Positions 24,297 to 35,158 of a stretch of 64,000 bases of DNA are shown here, piece after piece. Location of the stretch: assembly GCA_029204225.1 (NCBI GenBank), contig CM055099.1, positions 57,671,982 to 57,735,981 on the forward strand, given 5' to 3'. A program made the position numbers and the translations under genes. Positions within the stretch are counted from its first letter, which is position 1, and every line of letters begins with the position of its first letter. Source of the DNA: Diphasiastrum complanatum. Its lineage: Eukaryota > Streptophyta > Lycopodiopsida > Lycopodiales > Lycopodiaceae. Below the pieces are notes generated by a model that ran no database searches, was not told the DNA's origin, and saw only the letters and a program-made list of their open reading frames with translations.

Positions 24297-25273
24297 AGTA
24301 TTCCTCAGCTCTCATACTCGGCTCTTAGTCTTCGTTCATCTCGACTTCTTAGAGACCTCCTCGGTCTAAGGTGAGAGGTGCTCGTAGGTAGCTGTGGCCG
24401 AGTATCTTGGGGATTTGTCATAATTAGCCAACATCATCTCACCCCTAATGTGTTGCAGGATCCACTGCAACCCATATTGGATGACATTGCTTCCCTTTAC
24501 ATTGGCATCTTCGATTGTCACTTGGAAAAGCGTAGATTCTCATTTGCTTGCATAAAACCAAGTGCTTATTATTGCCAGTCTTTATCAAAAAACCACTTTT
24601 CGCAATCTGTCGCAATGTAACCAGAATGTCTTATTGCTGCAAGTGGTTGACATTCTCAAAATTGGAGAGGTCCCAATAGCTTCACAACTTGCATGCTCGA
24701 GTGCACCCCACCTGTCTCTTTTTTTTTTATCACTTGTATCTGTCATTGACGGTTTCATCTTTGGTTTCCCGGTAGGTACTAACTTCTAGGAGGTGTGTAT
24801 CCTCCATTTTGCTTCTGGGCATTTTTGCAGTTCTTCTCTTAGTTGAAGTTCAGGCCTTGTCGATGCTCTTTCCTTGACGAGAAGAGGAAGATCTTTGAAC
24901 ATGATGAAGGCTTGGTGGAAGGGTGAAGGAGCTGATAGTTCTACAGTTGTAGCCTTGGACCCTTGCAATGTCGAGCTTTGACCACCACTTGCTGGGTGAG
25001 GAGCTCACTTTATTCTGCAGGTTCACGATTGTCTTCATCTTTTCTTTTTCTGCAACTCTTTTTTTTTCCCCCCCTTTGATCCATTACTTTTGGATCTCTT
25101 CGGGCTTCATAGGAGGGGATTCAACTATCATTGCTCAAAGAGTTTCTTTTGGTCAAGATCGATCTGGCTCATTTGTTGCTTAGCTTTTGTCCTTTCCTCC
25201 TCAGCTTCTTTGCTTATTTCTTTTTGCTGCTTCGCCTACTTTCTTAGATCTTCTTTTCTGGCTGACCAACCAA
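24297..25273 (-). mobile_element. Gypsy G2 interior, 3' part, function unrecognised
   Basis: This lies between the G2 3' LTR and copia C. Minus frames at 24786-24968 and 24850-25038 (about 60 codons) overlap in different frames and match no pol domain I know. The minus strand near 25080-25260 is rich in Lys/Arg codons. No RT, RNase H or integrase is visible. Confidence 0.45.
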
Positions 25274-25278
25274 TGTAG

Positions 25279-26026
25279 TGTTGGGGATGTGTGTGTTGAC
25301 TGATGAATTCGTCGGATTCACGAAAGTTGCACGAAGGCGAATCAGTCACAACTCTCTTAAGCTCGGATGGAGTTCAGATGCGATCACTGGACACTGCAGC
25401 TGAATCACTCCTACAGTCCTCCAGAGTGTAGTCAGTCACTACTGATCTACGTTCATAAAATTAATACAGCATTCAACATAGTTTCAACCAAAGTGCAGAA
25501 TTTAAAATAAACAAGAAGAAACTCAGACACACAATTAACAGTAGAAACATTTGCATTCAGATTAGACACAACACAAATTGATATGTGTGCGAAGGCTACA
25601 ATATCATCTATTGATTTTTTTTCTCTGATTCTTTGAGCACTACGTGCATACCCATGCAGTGCATTGGCATGAGAGAAATGCGGTTCTCTCACGAGTAATT
25701 GTCTTGCTTTACTAGCGGACAGTTGGATCTTCTGATCCTAGACAAAATTGTCTTCGCACGTAGGCGGACAAGTATTCTGTATTTATTTTTTCATCTTGAT
25801 TGCTTACTGGCATCAGACTATTACATTACACTGTATGTGTATTGAAGGAATCTCGTTCGTGGACCTTTCGTGTTTGCGAATCGTTCGTCTTCGTCTCCTT
25901 TGACTTTCGTGTTCGCGAAACCTTTTGTGCTTTGTGTCTCCATATCTTCGAGTTCGCGAATGTCTTCGTCGGGCTGAGGGCTGAAAGCTAGCAAGGCTTT
26001 GTAGTTGGAAACATTTCGTTTCTTCA
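25279..26026 (-). repeat. 3' LTR of copia C
   Basis: 748 bp, minus strand TGAAGAAACG to CCCCAACA. It is about 250 bp shorter than its partner because the counterpart of 30761-31010 is absent. The polyprotein frame (25821-26126 minus) runs into this LTR. Confidence 0.9.
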
Positions 26027-26800
26027 GCTCCCTCTCAAAGCATGATAGCTTTACGATCTCGAGACTGCTCCTTTGTCTCTCAAAGAGTCCTTTGTCTAGG
26101 GCTTTGGTGAAGATGTCAGCAACCATGTCGTCGTTCCGATGAAGATGGTCTGTAGCATCTTCTATTCAATTAGATCCCTGATCAAGTGGTACTTGATCGC
26201 AATGTGCTTCGTTCTGGAATGAAACACAGGATCTTTTGTCAGGTGTATTGCAAAGGTGTTGTCCATCTGCAAGACCAAAGGCTCGTTTCTTGTTTCGCCC
26301 AATTCATCTAGGAACTGCCTTAGCCAAGTTGATTCGTTGGCCATCTTCGTTGCTGATACGTACTCTGCTTCGTAGGATGACTGGGCTACAACGGTCTGCT
26401 TCTTGCTGACCCAGAGAACTGCTGCTCTTGATGCAATGGTGCATCCTCCTGAAACACTTTTACAATCAAACTAGCATTGCTGTAGGAAAGTATCCTAAAA
26501 CCTGCACCATGACAATAACACAAGCCATAATCCCTCGTTAATTGAAGATATTGCAAAATTCATCTTGCAATCTTCCAATGTGTCGAGCTTAGATTCGTGC
26601 AGAATTGGCTCATCTTGAATATTGCATAAGCAATATCAGGACGTGTGTTGTCTGCAAGGTACATCAGTGATCCTATCAGCTTCTTGTAAGGTGTGAGCTG
26701 CATCTGTTTTCTCTTTTCCTCAGTCTTTGGACAGTCATCATTCGTCAGCACCATCCCTGCGAGCATTGGAGTGTTCGCTCCTTTGCAGTTCAGCATCCCA
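26027..26800 (-). pseudogene. Copia C RNase H and polyprotein C-terminus
   Basis: Frames at 26796-26560 (NTRPDIAYAIFKMSQFC, the conserved end of RT), 26344-26162 (WLRQFLDELGE, LQMDNTFAIHL with the catalytic-region Asp, RTKHIAIKYHLIRD) and 26126 onward (MVADIFTKALDKGLFERQR) give the RNase H region in order. Stops and shifts near 26450-26560 and 26140 break it. The tail continues into the LTR with a repeated FANTK motif. Confidence 0.88.
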
Positions 26801-27615
26801 AAAGTCCTCTAGGATCTTCTGGGTGTATCTGGACTGGTGAAGGTATAACTTACCTCCCTTGTAGTCCCTTTCAATTTGCAAGCCTAGGTAGCACCAGGCT
26901 TCTCCCAGATCCACTATCTCGAAATGTTTCGAGATGTCTGCCTTTACTTCGGCTATTAGTTGCTCACTTCTGCAAAGTATTTGAGTGTCATCCACATACA
27001 CAACCACAATGATGATCTGCCCATCCGTAACTCTGACATATACATTGGAGATGATTTTAGGGCTTGATCTTTCTTCTTGTACCATTGTCAGACTGATTGT
27101 TTCAGACCATAGATGCTTCTATGCATTCTGCATGCATAGTTAGGAAGTGAATTCGAGACATATCCTGGGGGTTGTTCCATGTAGACCTCTTCGTCTAATT
27201 CGCCATGCAGGAAGGTTGTCTTCTCATCCACAATGTGGATCCTGAGGTCATAAGCTGCTGCATATGCAAATAACAAATGTAGGGACGAATGTTTGACAAC
27301 AGGAGAGAAGGTTTCAGAGTAGTCAATACCGTATCTCTGAGAGAAATCCTTCGCTACCAGTCTTGCCTTGTATTTCGTGATGTTTCCATCTGGTTCATAT
27401 TTGAGTTTGAAAATCCATTTGCATTTGACAGTCTTGCACTTATGTGGTAATGGCTCCAACGTCCATACCTGGTTCTTCCTCATGGACTCCATCTCTTCGT
27501 TCATGGCTTGGATCCATCTGTCCTTTTCTGGACCTTCAATCGCCTCCTCAAAAGTCTGTGGTTTTCCATTGAACCCGCAGAACTCTTCTGATGTGGAAGC
27601 TGAGCTGCCTGACAC
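26738..27615 (-). pseudogene. Copia C reverse transcriptase
   Basis: The first part (27615-27088) has WIQAMNEEMESMRKNQVW, KCKWIFKLKY, YKARLVAKDF and the first catalytic Asp region (HIVDEKTTFLHG), and ends at YGLKQSV with a stop. The second part (27085-26738) carries the catalytic YVDD box in VVVYVDDTQILC, then DLGEAWCYLGLQIERD. A frameshift near 26760-26790 separates the RT end. The RT is therefore recognisable but broken at least twice. RT copies element RNA into DNA in the particle; no intact enzyme is expected from this copy. Confidence 0.92.
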
Positions 27616-27795
27616 ATATCTTGCTGGCGCTCTTTGTGGTCTTGTCGACCTTCTGGGAGATCCTCCTGAAACAGCTATGCCTTTGCCCTTGTCTGCTCTG
27701 CTCGGTCTGGAACCATCTTGGTTTACAGGAACTGCGACGACAGGTTGCCTCTCAAATCTTTCTTCATCAGATTCGTCGCTCGAATGGGAGACGAC

Positions 27796-28602
27796 TCAAA
27801 AATCTTCGTTTTCGTGTTTGTCTGCTACTCCCTCTGTTACTGGCGGCAGGTCATAGTACTGTCTCTCCAGAACTTTGTAGCTAATAGGATCATCACTGGC
27901 CATTGTCCTGCTCTCATCAAATCTGACATCTCTCACTGTTTTCACAATGTTTGTGTCTGGCATATAGATTCTGTAGTATGACGAATTGTTGTCATAACCT
28001 CCCAGAAATCCCTGCTTGGCTTTCTCATCAAGCTTCTTTCGAAGCTTATCATGAATATGTGCATATGCTACACAGCCAAATATTCTGACGTGAGATAGGT
28101 TGGGCTTTCTACCCCACCATAGCTCATGTGGTGTCGTGTGAGGAACACCAAACTTACCTATCCTGTTATGGATGTATGCGGTTGTAGCTATTGCTTCAGC
28201 CCACAGTGCCCTTGGAGCCTTCGAGTAGGCCATCATGCATCTGGCTGCTTCCATTAGAATCCTGTTCTTTCGTTCAGCAACACCATTGTGCTACGGTGTA
28301 TAGGCTGTAGTTCTTCTGTGAATGATACCATGATCATTGTAGAAGTCAGTGAAGCGATTCAAGATATATTCGCCACCTCGATCTGTTCTGATCTGCTTCA
28401 CCTTGCTGCCTGTACATCTCTCTGCCCAATTCACATATTCTGTGAATTTATTGAGCGCTTCAAATTTATTCTGAATAAAGTACACTCTGGCAAATTTGCT
28501 ATAATCATCAATGAAGGCTAAATAGTATATAGAACCTCCTACTGAGATCACGTTGAATGGTCCACAGATGTCAGAATGCACTAGCTCCAACATCTTTGTC
28601 AT
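27796..28602 (-). pseudogene. Copia C integrase
   Basis: The catalytic core is readable. LVHSDICGPF and FIDDYSKFARVYF hold the first Asp region, IRTDRGGEYI the second Asp, and NGVAERKNRI the catalytic Glu, although the frame 28602-28291 meets a stop just before it (TAYTP-stop). The second frame (28254-27796) continues with RKPNLSHVRIFGCVAYAH and the C-terminal RDVRFDES. The frame then continues to the RT-proximal linker. Integrase would insert the cDNA into the genome; one stop makes this copy defective. Confidence 0.92.
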
Positions 28603-28605
28603 TCT

Positions 28606-28986
28606 TTAGGAGTCTTTGATGAATGGAGTGCGCGACATCTTGCCTTTATCATAGGTGGTCAAATTGGTTGCATTCGAGATGCTGACCCTTGTTATCGCTC
28701 CATGATGACTTGTCTGGTAAAGTGCCATCGAGTTCATGTGGCATAGTCTTCTGTGCCATAGAGTGTTTGGCGAGTCATCATGAGTCTGATGCACCTGACC
28801 TTCAGGTAGGCATACCTTCAGATGATATAGGTTACCTTTCCTTCTACATTGGGCGATGAGAGTACTGGTACTGGCGTCAATCACGTTGCATGCTTCGTTA
28901 GAAAACGTCACATGCATCCCTACATCTGCTATTCTTGCTACAGGGAGCAAGTCTTGTTGTAGAGTAGGCACAAACAGAACCTCCAA
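28606..28986 (-). pseudogene. Copia C GAG-pre-integrase region
   Basis: 126 codons with FVPTLQQDLLPVARIAD, the strand that follows the protease, then NTLWHRRLCHMN, the His pair of the HHCC integrase zinc site. The expected Cys pair before KGKMSRTPF is lost (TTYDKGKM), so zinc binding would fail. Confidence 0.85.
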
Positions 28987-29400
28987 GAACTATGAATCTT
29001 GAGGGATCTGCACTTCTGAAATCAGACATGATTCATCTTGATGTCATGAAGTGTGAGGTGGCTCCTGAATCTAGGATCACCTCATGTGTGTCAGACATTG
29101 ATGTTGCACACACATCTTCACAGATGTAGGCGGTTGAACAACTTCTATTCGTTCTTTCTTCGTCCATCTTTGAGCTCTCGGGCTCCTCGACATAGGATGA
29201 ACTATTGTTGTTCTCCTGTCTGTTTTATGCTGATTTGTTCCTTGGGTTCTGGCGGCAATCTATGGCTGCGTGACCCTTCTTATGGAAATGGATACACTCA
29301 ATCTTGGATTGAGCCAGCAGGTATCTACTGTATGCCCGTCTCTTCTACATCTCACACAGGTCTTCTTGTCTGCACCTTGTTGTTTTGACCTCCCTTTGGT
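28980..29400 (-). pseudogene. Copia C gag zinc knuckles and protease
   Basis: Read on the minus strand across frames: a first knuckle CVRCRRDGHTVDTC (near 29345-29385, all C-C-H-C ligands present), a second one HFHKKGHAAIDC (near 29240-29285, second Cys lost), and the protease active-site loop VILDSGATSHF (near 29060-29095). Stops and shifts lie between them, and the plus-strand frames here are shadows. Confidence 0.8.
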
Positions 29401-29787
29401 CTTCCAGTTGCCCTTGCTTGTTCTCTCTGCTTGTTGGTCATGATCCTGCCTCTGATTGGACTCCCTCTTAGGCTTAAATTGCTTCTTTGATTTTTCTTTG
29501 TTGCCGTAGAGGGCCTAGTCAGGACCATCTTTGTGATCCAGATGTTTTCTATCCTCGACTTCCTCTCGAATCTCGACAATCGCATTTTCGAGGTTCATGG
29601 CGAGATCTTTTGCGAGCAGGGTTCATGTCGTCTGGAAAGATCTGGGTAAGGCTCTCAACAGGTATGTGAGCTGCTTCTTAGCTAACACTGCATTTTCTGC
29701 TCCAGAGTTATGTAGTAATAGAAACAGATCCTTCATCTCTCTTACGAAAGAGGTGAGGTCTTTTCCATCCCTCTGCAAATTCATCAG

Positions 29788-30081
29788 CTAATATTCTAGC
29801 ATCATGATCTGACTTTTTGATTTTGTCTGAAATTTGGTGAGTAATGCATCCCACATCTCCTTGGCCTTGGAGAGTGTAGCCAAGTCAAGTGTGAGACTAT
29901 CTTCGATGCAAGATGATAGCAAGGCTACTGCCTTTTTATTTTTCTCTCTCCATTCATGTAGCTCCTTGCCTCCTTCACTCTTGAGTATCAAAGATGTCTT
30001 AACTTTCCAGGCTAGAAAGTTAGATCCTAAAGAATCAAGTATTGTGTAGATCTTGCTTTGCATGCTGCTGATTGAATCCAT
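29788..30081 (-). pseudogene. Copia C gag, N-terminal part
   Basis: The first true ATG after the primer site is at 30081. It opens about 97 codons with SNFLAWKVKTSLIL, ALLSSCIEDSL and KAKEMWDALLTKF, a pattern typical of copia gag (UBN2-like), and stops at 29788. The frame is open further upstream only through the primer site and LTR junction. Gag would form the particle; here it is truncated by a stop. Confidence 0.85.
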
Positions 30082-30180
30082 TGCTTCTTGAAGTCTGTTT
30101 CCTTGTTGATGGTTGATTATCTGAATGCTTGGCCTCTTGGATCTGATAGCTTCTTTGGCTATGTTAGAATTTGATAGGGT

Positions 30181-30194
30181 GCACTCTGATACCA
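30181..30194 (-). other. Primer binding site of copia C
   Basis: The minus strand reads TGGTATCAGAGTGC, one base from the 5' LTR end. This matches initiator Met tRNA. Confidence 0.88.
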
Positions 30195-30195
30195 C

Positions 30196-31192
30196 TATTG
30201 GGGATGTGTGTTGACTGATGAATTCATCGGATTCGTGAAAGTTTCATGAAGGCAAATCAGTCACGACTCTCTTCAGTTCGAATGGAGTTCAGATGCGATC
30301 GCTGGACACTACCAGCTAAATCACTCCTACAGTCCTCCAGAGTGTAGTTAGTCACTACTGATCTACGTTCATAAAATTAATACAACATTCAACATAGTTT
30401 CAACCAAAGTGCGAAATTCAAAATGAACAAAAACAATCTCAGACACGCGATTAGCAGCAAAAACATTTGCATTCGAGATCAGACACAACACGAATTGATA
30501 TGTGCGCGAAGGCTACAATATCATCTATTGATTTCTTTTCTTTGATTCTTTCAACACTACGTGCATACCCACGTAGTGCATTGGCATGAGAGAAATGCGG
30601 TTCTCTCACAAGTAATTGTCTCGTTTTACCAGCGGACAGTTGGATCTTTTGATCCTAGACAGAATTGTCTTCGCACGTAGGTGGACAAGTATTCTGTATT
30701 TTTTTTTCCATCTTGATTGCTTACTAGCATCAGACTATTACATTACACTGTATGTGTATTCTGTTGATCTATATGTCAAGTATCATCTAGTACGTATGGT
30801 CGCTCTATGTAGATCTAAGATTAGAGTGATTAACCAACTAGTCAGAGAGTTACAAGAGTGGCAGATTAGCCACGACCTAAAGTGTATTTGCTGACGTCAT
30901 ACCATCAGATCAGATATCTGTACTTCTGGGTACTTGCATGATCTTAGTTGGTACTCTTTGAAGCGTGAGAGCAAAATGGCGAGATTCATTTTGCTCTCGT
31001 ACTGGACCGCAAAGGAATCTCGTTCGTGGATCTTTCATGTTCGCGAATAGTTCGTCTTCGTCTCCTTTCACTTTTGTGTTCGCAAAACCTTTGGTGCTTC
31101 GTGTCTCCAGATCTTCGAGTTCGCGAATGTCTTCATTGGGCTGAGGGCTGTTAGCTAGCAAGGCTTGTAGTTGAAAACATTTTGTTTCTTCA
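30196..31192 (-). repeat. 5' LTR of copia C
   Basis: 997 bp. It matches 25279-26026 except for an additional 30761-31010. Its inner end has TA instead of TG (TATTGGGG on the plus strand). A perfect 12-bp inverted repeat with an 8-nt loop (30967-30998) lies in the extra segment. Confidence 0.9.
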
Positions 31193-31613
31193 TGTAGGTG
31201 GCAATTGGTCTCCATAGGACATTTGTAATGATCTTTTAGCCGCTTCGACGAAACTATCAGGGTCTGAAAAGATTGGGAATTTCTTAGATGGATAACAAGA
31301 TGATGAAAAATAGAAAAATAAAAGGAAGGGTAGTGGCGGTGGTGACAACGGTATGGTGTGGGCGATAGGCATGAGAATGGATGTAGATGTTGTGGCAAGA
31401 GGGCTCGTTGAAGAAGGAGACTGATTTTCCAATGCTTGTACTTACATCTTCTGAAGGATCTTCATCGTGACTGGGGTACTTCTAATTGAGTCACTTTGGA
31501 TTGCTCATCTACCTTCTTAGCCTTGTCGTTGTCATCTTTGGTTTCGTGACCTTGGTTGTCAATCTGCTAATGTTGTTGCTGACGATGTAACTGCCCCTGG
31601 TGGATCCAAGCAG

Positions 31614-31751
<138 letters not shown>

Positions 31752-32508
31752 TCTCTCTCCCAAAAAGGCTGTTGGTGGGGATGTTGTTACTAGTATCCGG
31801 TGTGCTCAAGGTTCGATTGGCGGTTGGAACATGCAGTAAAAATATGTTGAACATGCGACTGGACTAAAGATTGAACAAATTTTAACTAAATTTGTCTCAA
31901 TCTTGCTCTAGTTGACTTGAAATCTAATATGGCAGTGAAATGCATGAATCAACTCGGAAGTGGCATGGAGTTTGGAATATGTTCAGAAATTTCAAACTTT
32001 GTACAAGGTGATCTGAGGATGGATAGATGAATGAAAATGCATTTTTGAGATACACTACAAGACTTCTCTGGTTCAATGGCTATTCTTGATAAAAGCAAAT
32101 CTAGAAAAAATGGATGCGATTAGAAAATAAAACTATCAAATCTAAAAATGACAAAAAATAAACAAGGAAGATACCAACTTTAAAGAGAGTGGAAACTGCA
32201 CTTGTCAACAAAAAGTCATTCATCAACTTTGATAATGCACCTTGAGGAGTGCAATCTTGCACAGTGTGGTAGAGTAAAAAACTCTATTATGCCCTTGTCA
32301 AAGACAAGGCAGTATTTGTAACACTGAGACTACCATCTTTGATGGCAGATTTTGTAAGATATAACTTGAAATGCATGGAAGGAGAAGATACTATTTTTGT
32401 AACACTCCTCTGTTTTGAAGATTCATTAAAACAAATTTCGATATAGACTTCCTATCGACTGTTGGGGATATCAAATGATCATATCTATGTAAGGCCTTGG
32501 ACATCATC

Positions 32509-33274
32509 TCAGCATGTAGTAGACATATAGAGTTGAGTTTGCATAAAGGCAAAAAAAACTGTGAACTCCTTGGTGAGGTTGCTCTTGGATGGAAATGGTA
32601 GCCGATGACGGAATATTGGTTTCACATTCTTTTTGCAAGGACTCATTTCATATAACGTCTTTGTTTTATTTTCGAACTGGTGAATTTCGTGGTAAAGTAG
32701 AAGTTTGCAAGGAACTTCTTGACTGAACAACAAGTTTAGCGGTAGGTTGCTATAGTGTTTAGGTTGTGTTGTTGTGAGAATCTTATCGGGAATCATAACT
32801 GACGTGTCGGGCAGGTAGGATCTTAGGTGGTTGGTGTGGACAGTCTTTGAAACTGTGTTTTCTAGCAAACTTGGGACACTCGACATGGTACTTGGTCTTG
32901 ATTGAACAATCAACCATGAAATGGCCGGTTTAACCATAAATGAAACATCTGTTGTTCATTGGCTCTTGTGTTATCGCATAGCCATCTTGTATGGCTAGTA
33001 CATTCAGGATAAGGTAGGAAATGTCCAGAGTGGGATGGTTGTTCTTCATATCATTGGATGGCATGTGCTTGGATAGGCTGATATGAAGGGCGAGCATCCG
33101 CAGGATGCGTAGCCCAGCAGTGTGGGCACCAAGTGGATTTTTGTCTATTAGGTAACTGGGTAGTGTGTGGTTGACGAGGCATACCACATTGGATAGAGTT
33201 TAGAGTAGTTTGAAACTCATTGGTGAGTTTCTCCATCTACAATTGATGTTGTTGATTAAGAAACTCCATTTGTT
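32509..33274 (-). pseudogene. Gypsy G2 gag, C-terminal part with zinc knuckles
   Basis: Minus frames run MEKLTNEFQTTLNSIQCG (33236), then a knuckle read as CFIYG-stop-TGHFMVDC (near 32925-32970; second Cys replaced by Tyr and one stop), then CPKFARKHSFKDCP (near 32850-32890), a second Cys-rich knuckle. It continues the gag that starts at 39858 and was cut by copia B1 or its solo LTR. The piece 32820-33279 is duplicated at 37908-38366. Confidence 0.65.
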
Positions 33275-33279
33275 ATTTC

Positions 33280-33934
33280 TGTGAAAAAAGTGGATTTTGA
33301 ATGGATCCAAACTCCCAGTATACTTGGCTAAGATCTTTGCACAACAAGCTACAAAAGCTAGAAATGGCAAAGCATCCTAATGCTACCTTCGATACACATG
33401 AACTTGACAAAGCATTCAAGAGACAAAAGAAACTAATAAAAGGTATTGATGGTAGCCAAAAACAACAGCATACCAGCCCTACAACAGCAGCCTACCACTT
33501 TTGGAAACCTCTTAAGATCATACACCAAAGCTTGAAGATAATACACAAAGCAATGCTCTCAATGGAGGAAGAAACTGTGACAATGATCTATTGATCTCTC
33601 TCAACAATACAATAAGTTTCTCCAACCTGTTCTCCACGAATTTCAGCCTAATATAGGTGAGAGAGATGACTCTCTCTCCTCTCTCTAGAACTTAGGACCC
33701 AAATTTAGGGCACTAGTAGCCTAAAATAGCCAATTTTGGCCTATATGTCCAAATAACATGATTTTGGTGTCATTTCGAAGGTCCTGAAGTTTGAGACTTC
33801 TTCAACATGAAATATATACTAAAGTAAAAGTATCTAGGTCTCTTTCACACGTGTGAAATGCTAGATCCAAAACTATGTACAAAAATTGCCAATTTAGGCC
33901 TCAAACTAGCTAGGAAATGTTGACAATTTTCACA
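33280..33934 (-). repeat. 3' LTR of copia B1
   Basis: 655 bp, ending in TTTTCACA on the plus strand next to the purine tract. It carries CACACGTGTG at 33846-33855. It matches 38367-39021 and 53601-54255. Confidence 0.92.
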
Positions 33935-34102
33935 CTCCCTCTTCAACTTAACTTGCTAGTTTTACAACACTACTTTGCTCCAACCTAAGAATGATCTCCA
34001 TCATGATAATAGATCTCTTCTCAAGTGTTCTAATATGTACGATATGAATTACAACATAATTGATATAGATAATAGTGTCCATATAGGATGCTTCACTATT
34101 TC

Positions 34103-35098
34103 TTACATCAATTTTACATAGAATGGTGAAATGATACATGTAAAAGAGCATAGAATTATAATGAAATGATTCCTCCATGTATCCACCTTTGAATTCTTTG
34201 TTAAACAACAGCAAACAAGTTGTAAGTGAAAGTAACCAACAAGTGTTTGCATGCCTCCTCCACATTCCACTATGCCCATAGTGAATGCACCATGTATCTC
34301 CATGAATGAACCTCCATCACCACCTTGCCTTTGTAGATCACCAATCCATGAAAGCCCTTGAGTGAATGAATGCCAAAATGATGTGTTCTCTGCTCCATTT
34401 GAGTGATCAAAACCTGAACTTGAAATACTTGAAGTATCTCCACAGGATTTGCATACAACCCTTGATCCTACATTGTCAACAATTTGCCAATTTGCCAACA
34501 CTAGGATGCTAGATCTTGAACTTTGCTCAAAAGTAAACATATTGACCACTTCAATATCTTTCAAGATTTGAATGAATGCATGTACTTGATCATAAGAACC
34601 AGCAATGATAACTATTCCATCTCCAAGATCCAAAGGATGCAAAATTATGGAACTAGTTTCATTGAATTTTGACAATTCCAACACATTGACATGACAATGT
34701 TCATACATGAGATTAAAAAAATAAGGTAGAGTAAAAGGACACTTCCTTGCTGCTCCAAGAATCTTACTTGAACCTTCAAGAACCTGTAAAAACAGATCCA
34801 AAATGCTTTGCCCATGTGGCTCCCCTTTGATGCCTTTGACTAGCTTCCAATTGCTACTTGCCTCTTGGTGTTGATGAAGCAATTCAAGATCAACATCTTG
34901 ATCTTCCAGTAAAACATCAAGGACTTTGCATTTATAAACATCTTCAGATCTGAAACTCTGAAGATACTCCCTCTCAAACACATGATTAACATCCCACAAG
35001 ATCTCATCATTGCTTGATTTCAACCTTTCACTATAGTTAGTGAAAACAATGTCACCATCATAAACCAAAAGATAGATTTCTACAATTCTATCCAACAT
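34103..35098 (-). CDS. Module X, second frame in copia B1 (function unknown)
   Basis: A 331-codon frame with no domain I recognise. It holds KGIKGEPHGQSILDLFLQVL and FNLMYEHCHVNVLELSKF in the middle, and WIGDLQRQGGDGGSFMEIHG then YFHLQLVCCC near the end. The same pieces recur in A2 (41895-40894 minus): VKSIKGEVIGKGVMDLFLQ and HSHLLFVCCIF. Copy B2 shows that this frame was once continuous with the upstream gag-protease frame, because only a TGA stands where B2 has TGG. The B2 copy lacks roughly 155 codons here. It could be a captured host sequence, a strongly diverged pol piece or an element-specific protein. Whether it is translated is unknown. Confidence 0.5.
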   Translation of the reverse strand: MLDRIVEIYLLVYDGDIVFTNYSERLKSSNDEILWDVNHVFEREYLQSFRSEDVYKCKVLDVLLEDQDVDLELLHQHQEASSNWKLVKGIKGEPHGQSILDLFLQVLEGSSKILGAARKCPFTLPYFFNLMYEHCHVNVLELSKFNETSSIILHPLDLGDGIVIIAGSYDQVHAFIQILKDIEVVNMFTFEQSSRSSILVLANWQIVDNVGSRVVCKSCGDTSSISSSGFDHSNGAENTSFWHSFTQGLSWIGDLQRQGGDGGSFMEIHGAFTMGIVECGGGMQTLVGYFHLQLVCCCLTKNSKVDTWRNHFIIILCSFTCIISPFYVKLM

Positions 35099-35158
35099 GA
35101 AGTAGAGTAGATGAAATTGAGTATCAAACCTAATAAAACCAGCCCATTTGAGATCAAA

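Larger units (their letters stand above)
25279..31192 (-). mobile_element. Copia element C, near-complete but defective
   Basis: A minus-strand copia with LTRs 25279-26026 (3') and 30196-31192 (5'), primer site 30181-30194 and purine tract 26027-26037. It is flanked by a perfect 5-bp target duplication TGTAG (25274-25278 and 31193-31197). Domains lie in copia order: gag, two zinc knuckles, protease, integrase, RT, RNase H. Stops and frameshifts break the polyprotein. It sits inside gypsy G2, whose interior continues on both sides. Confidence 0.93.

Noticed and set aside
27368-27981. Plus frames of up to 162 codons
   Set aside because: Antisense to the copia C RT and integrase, which are identified by motifs.
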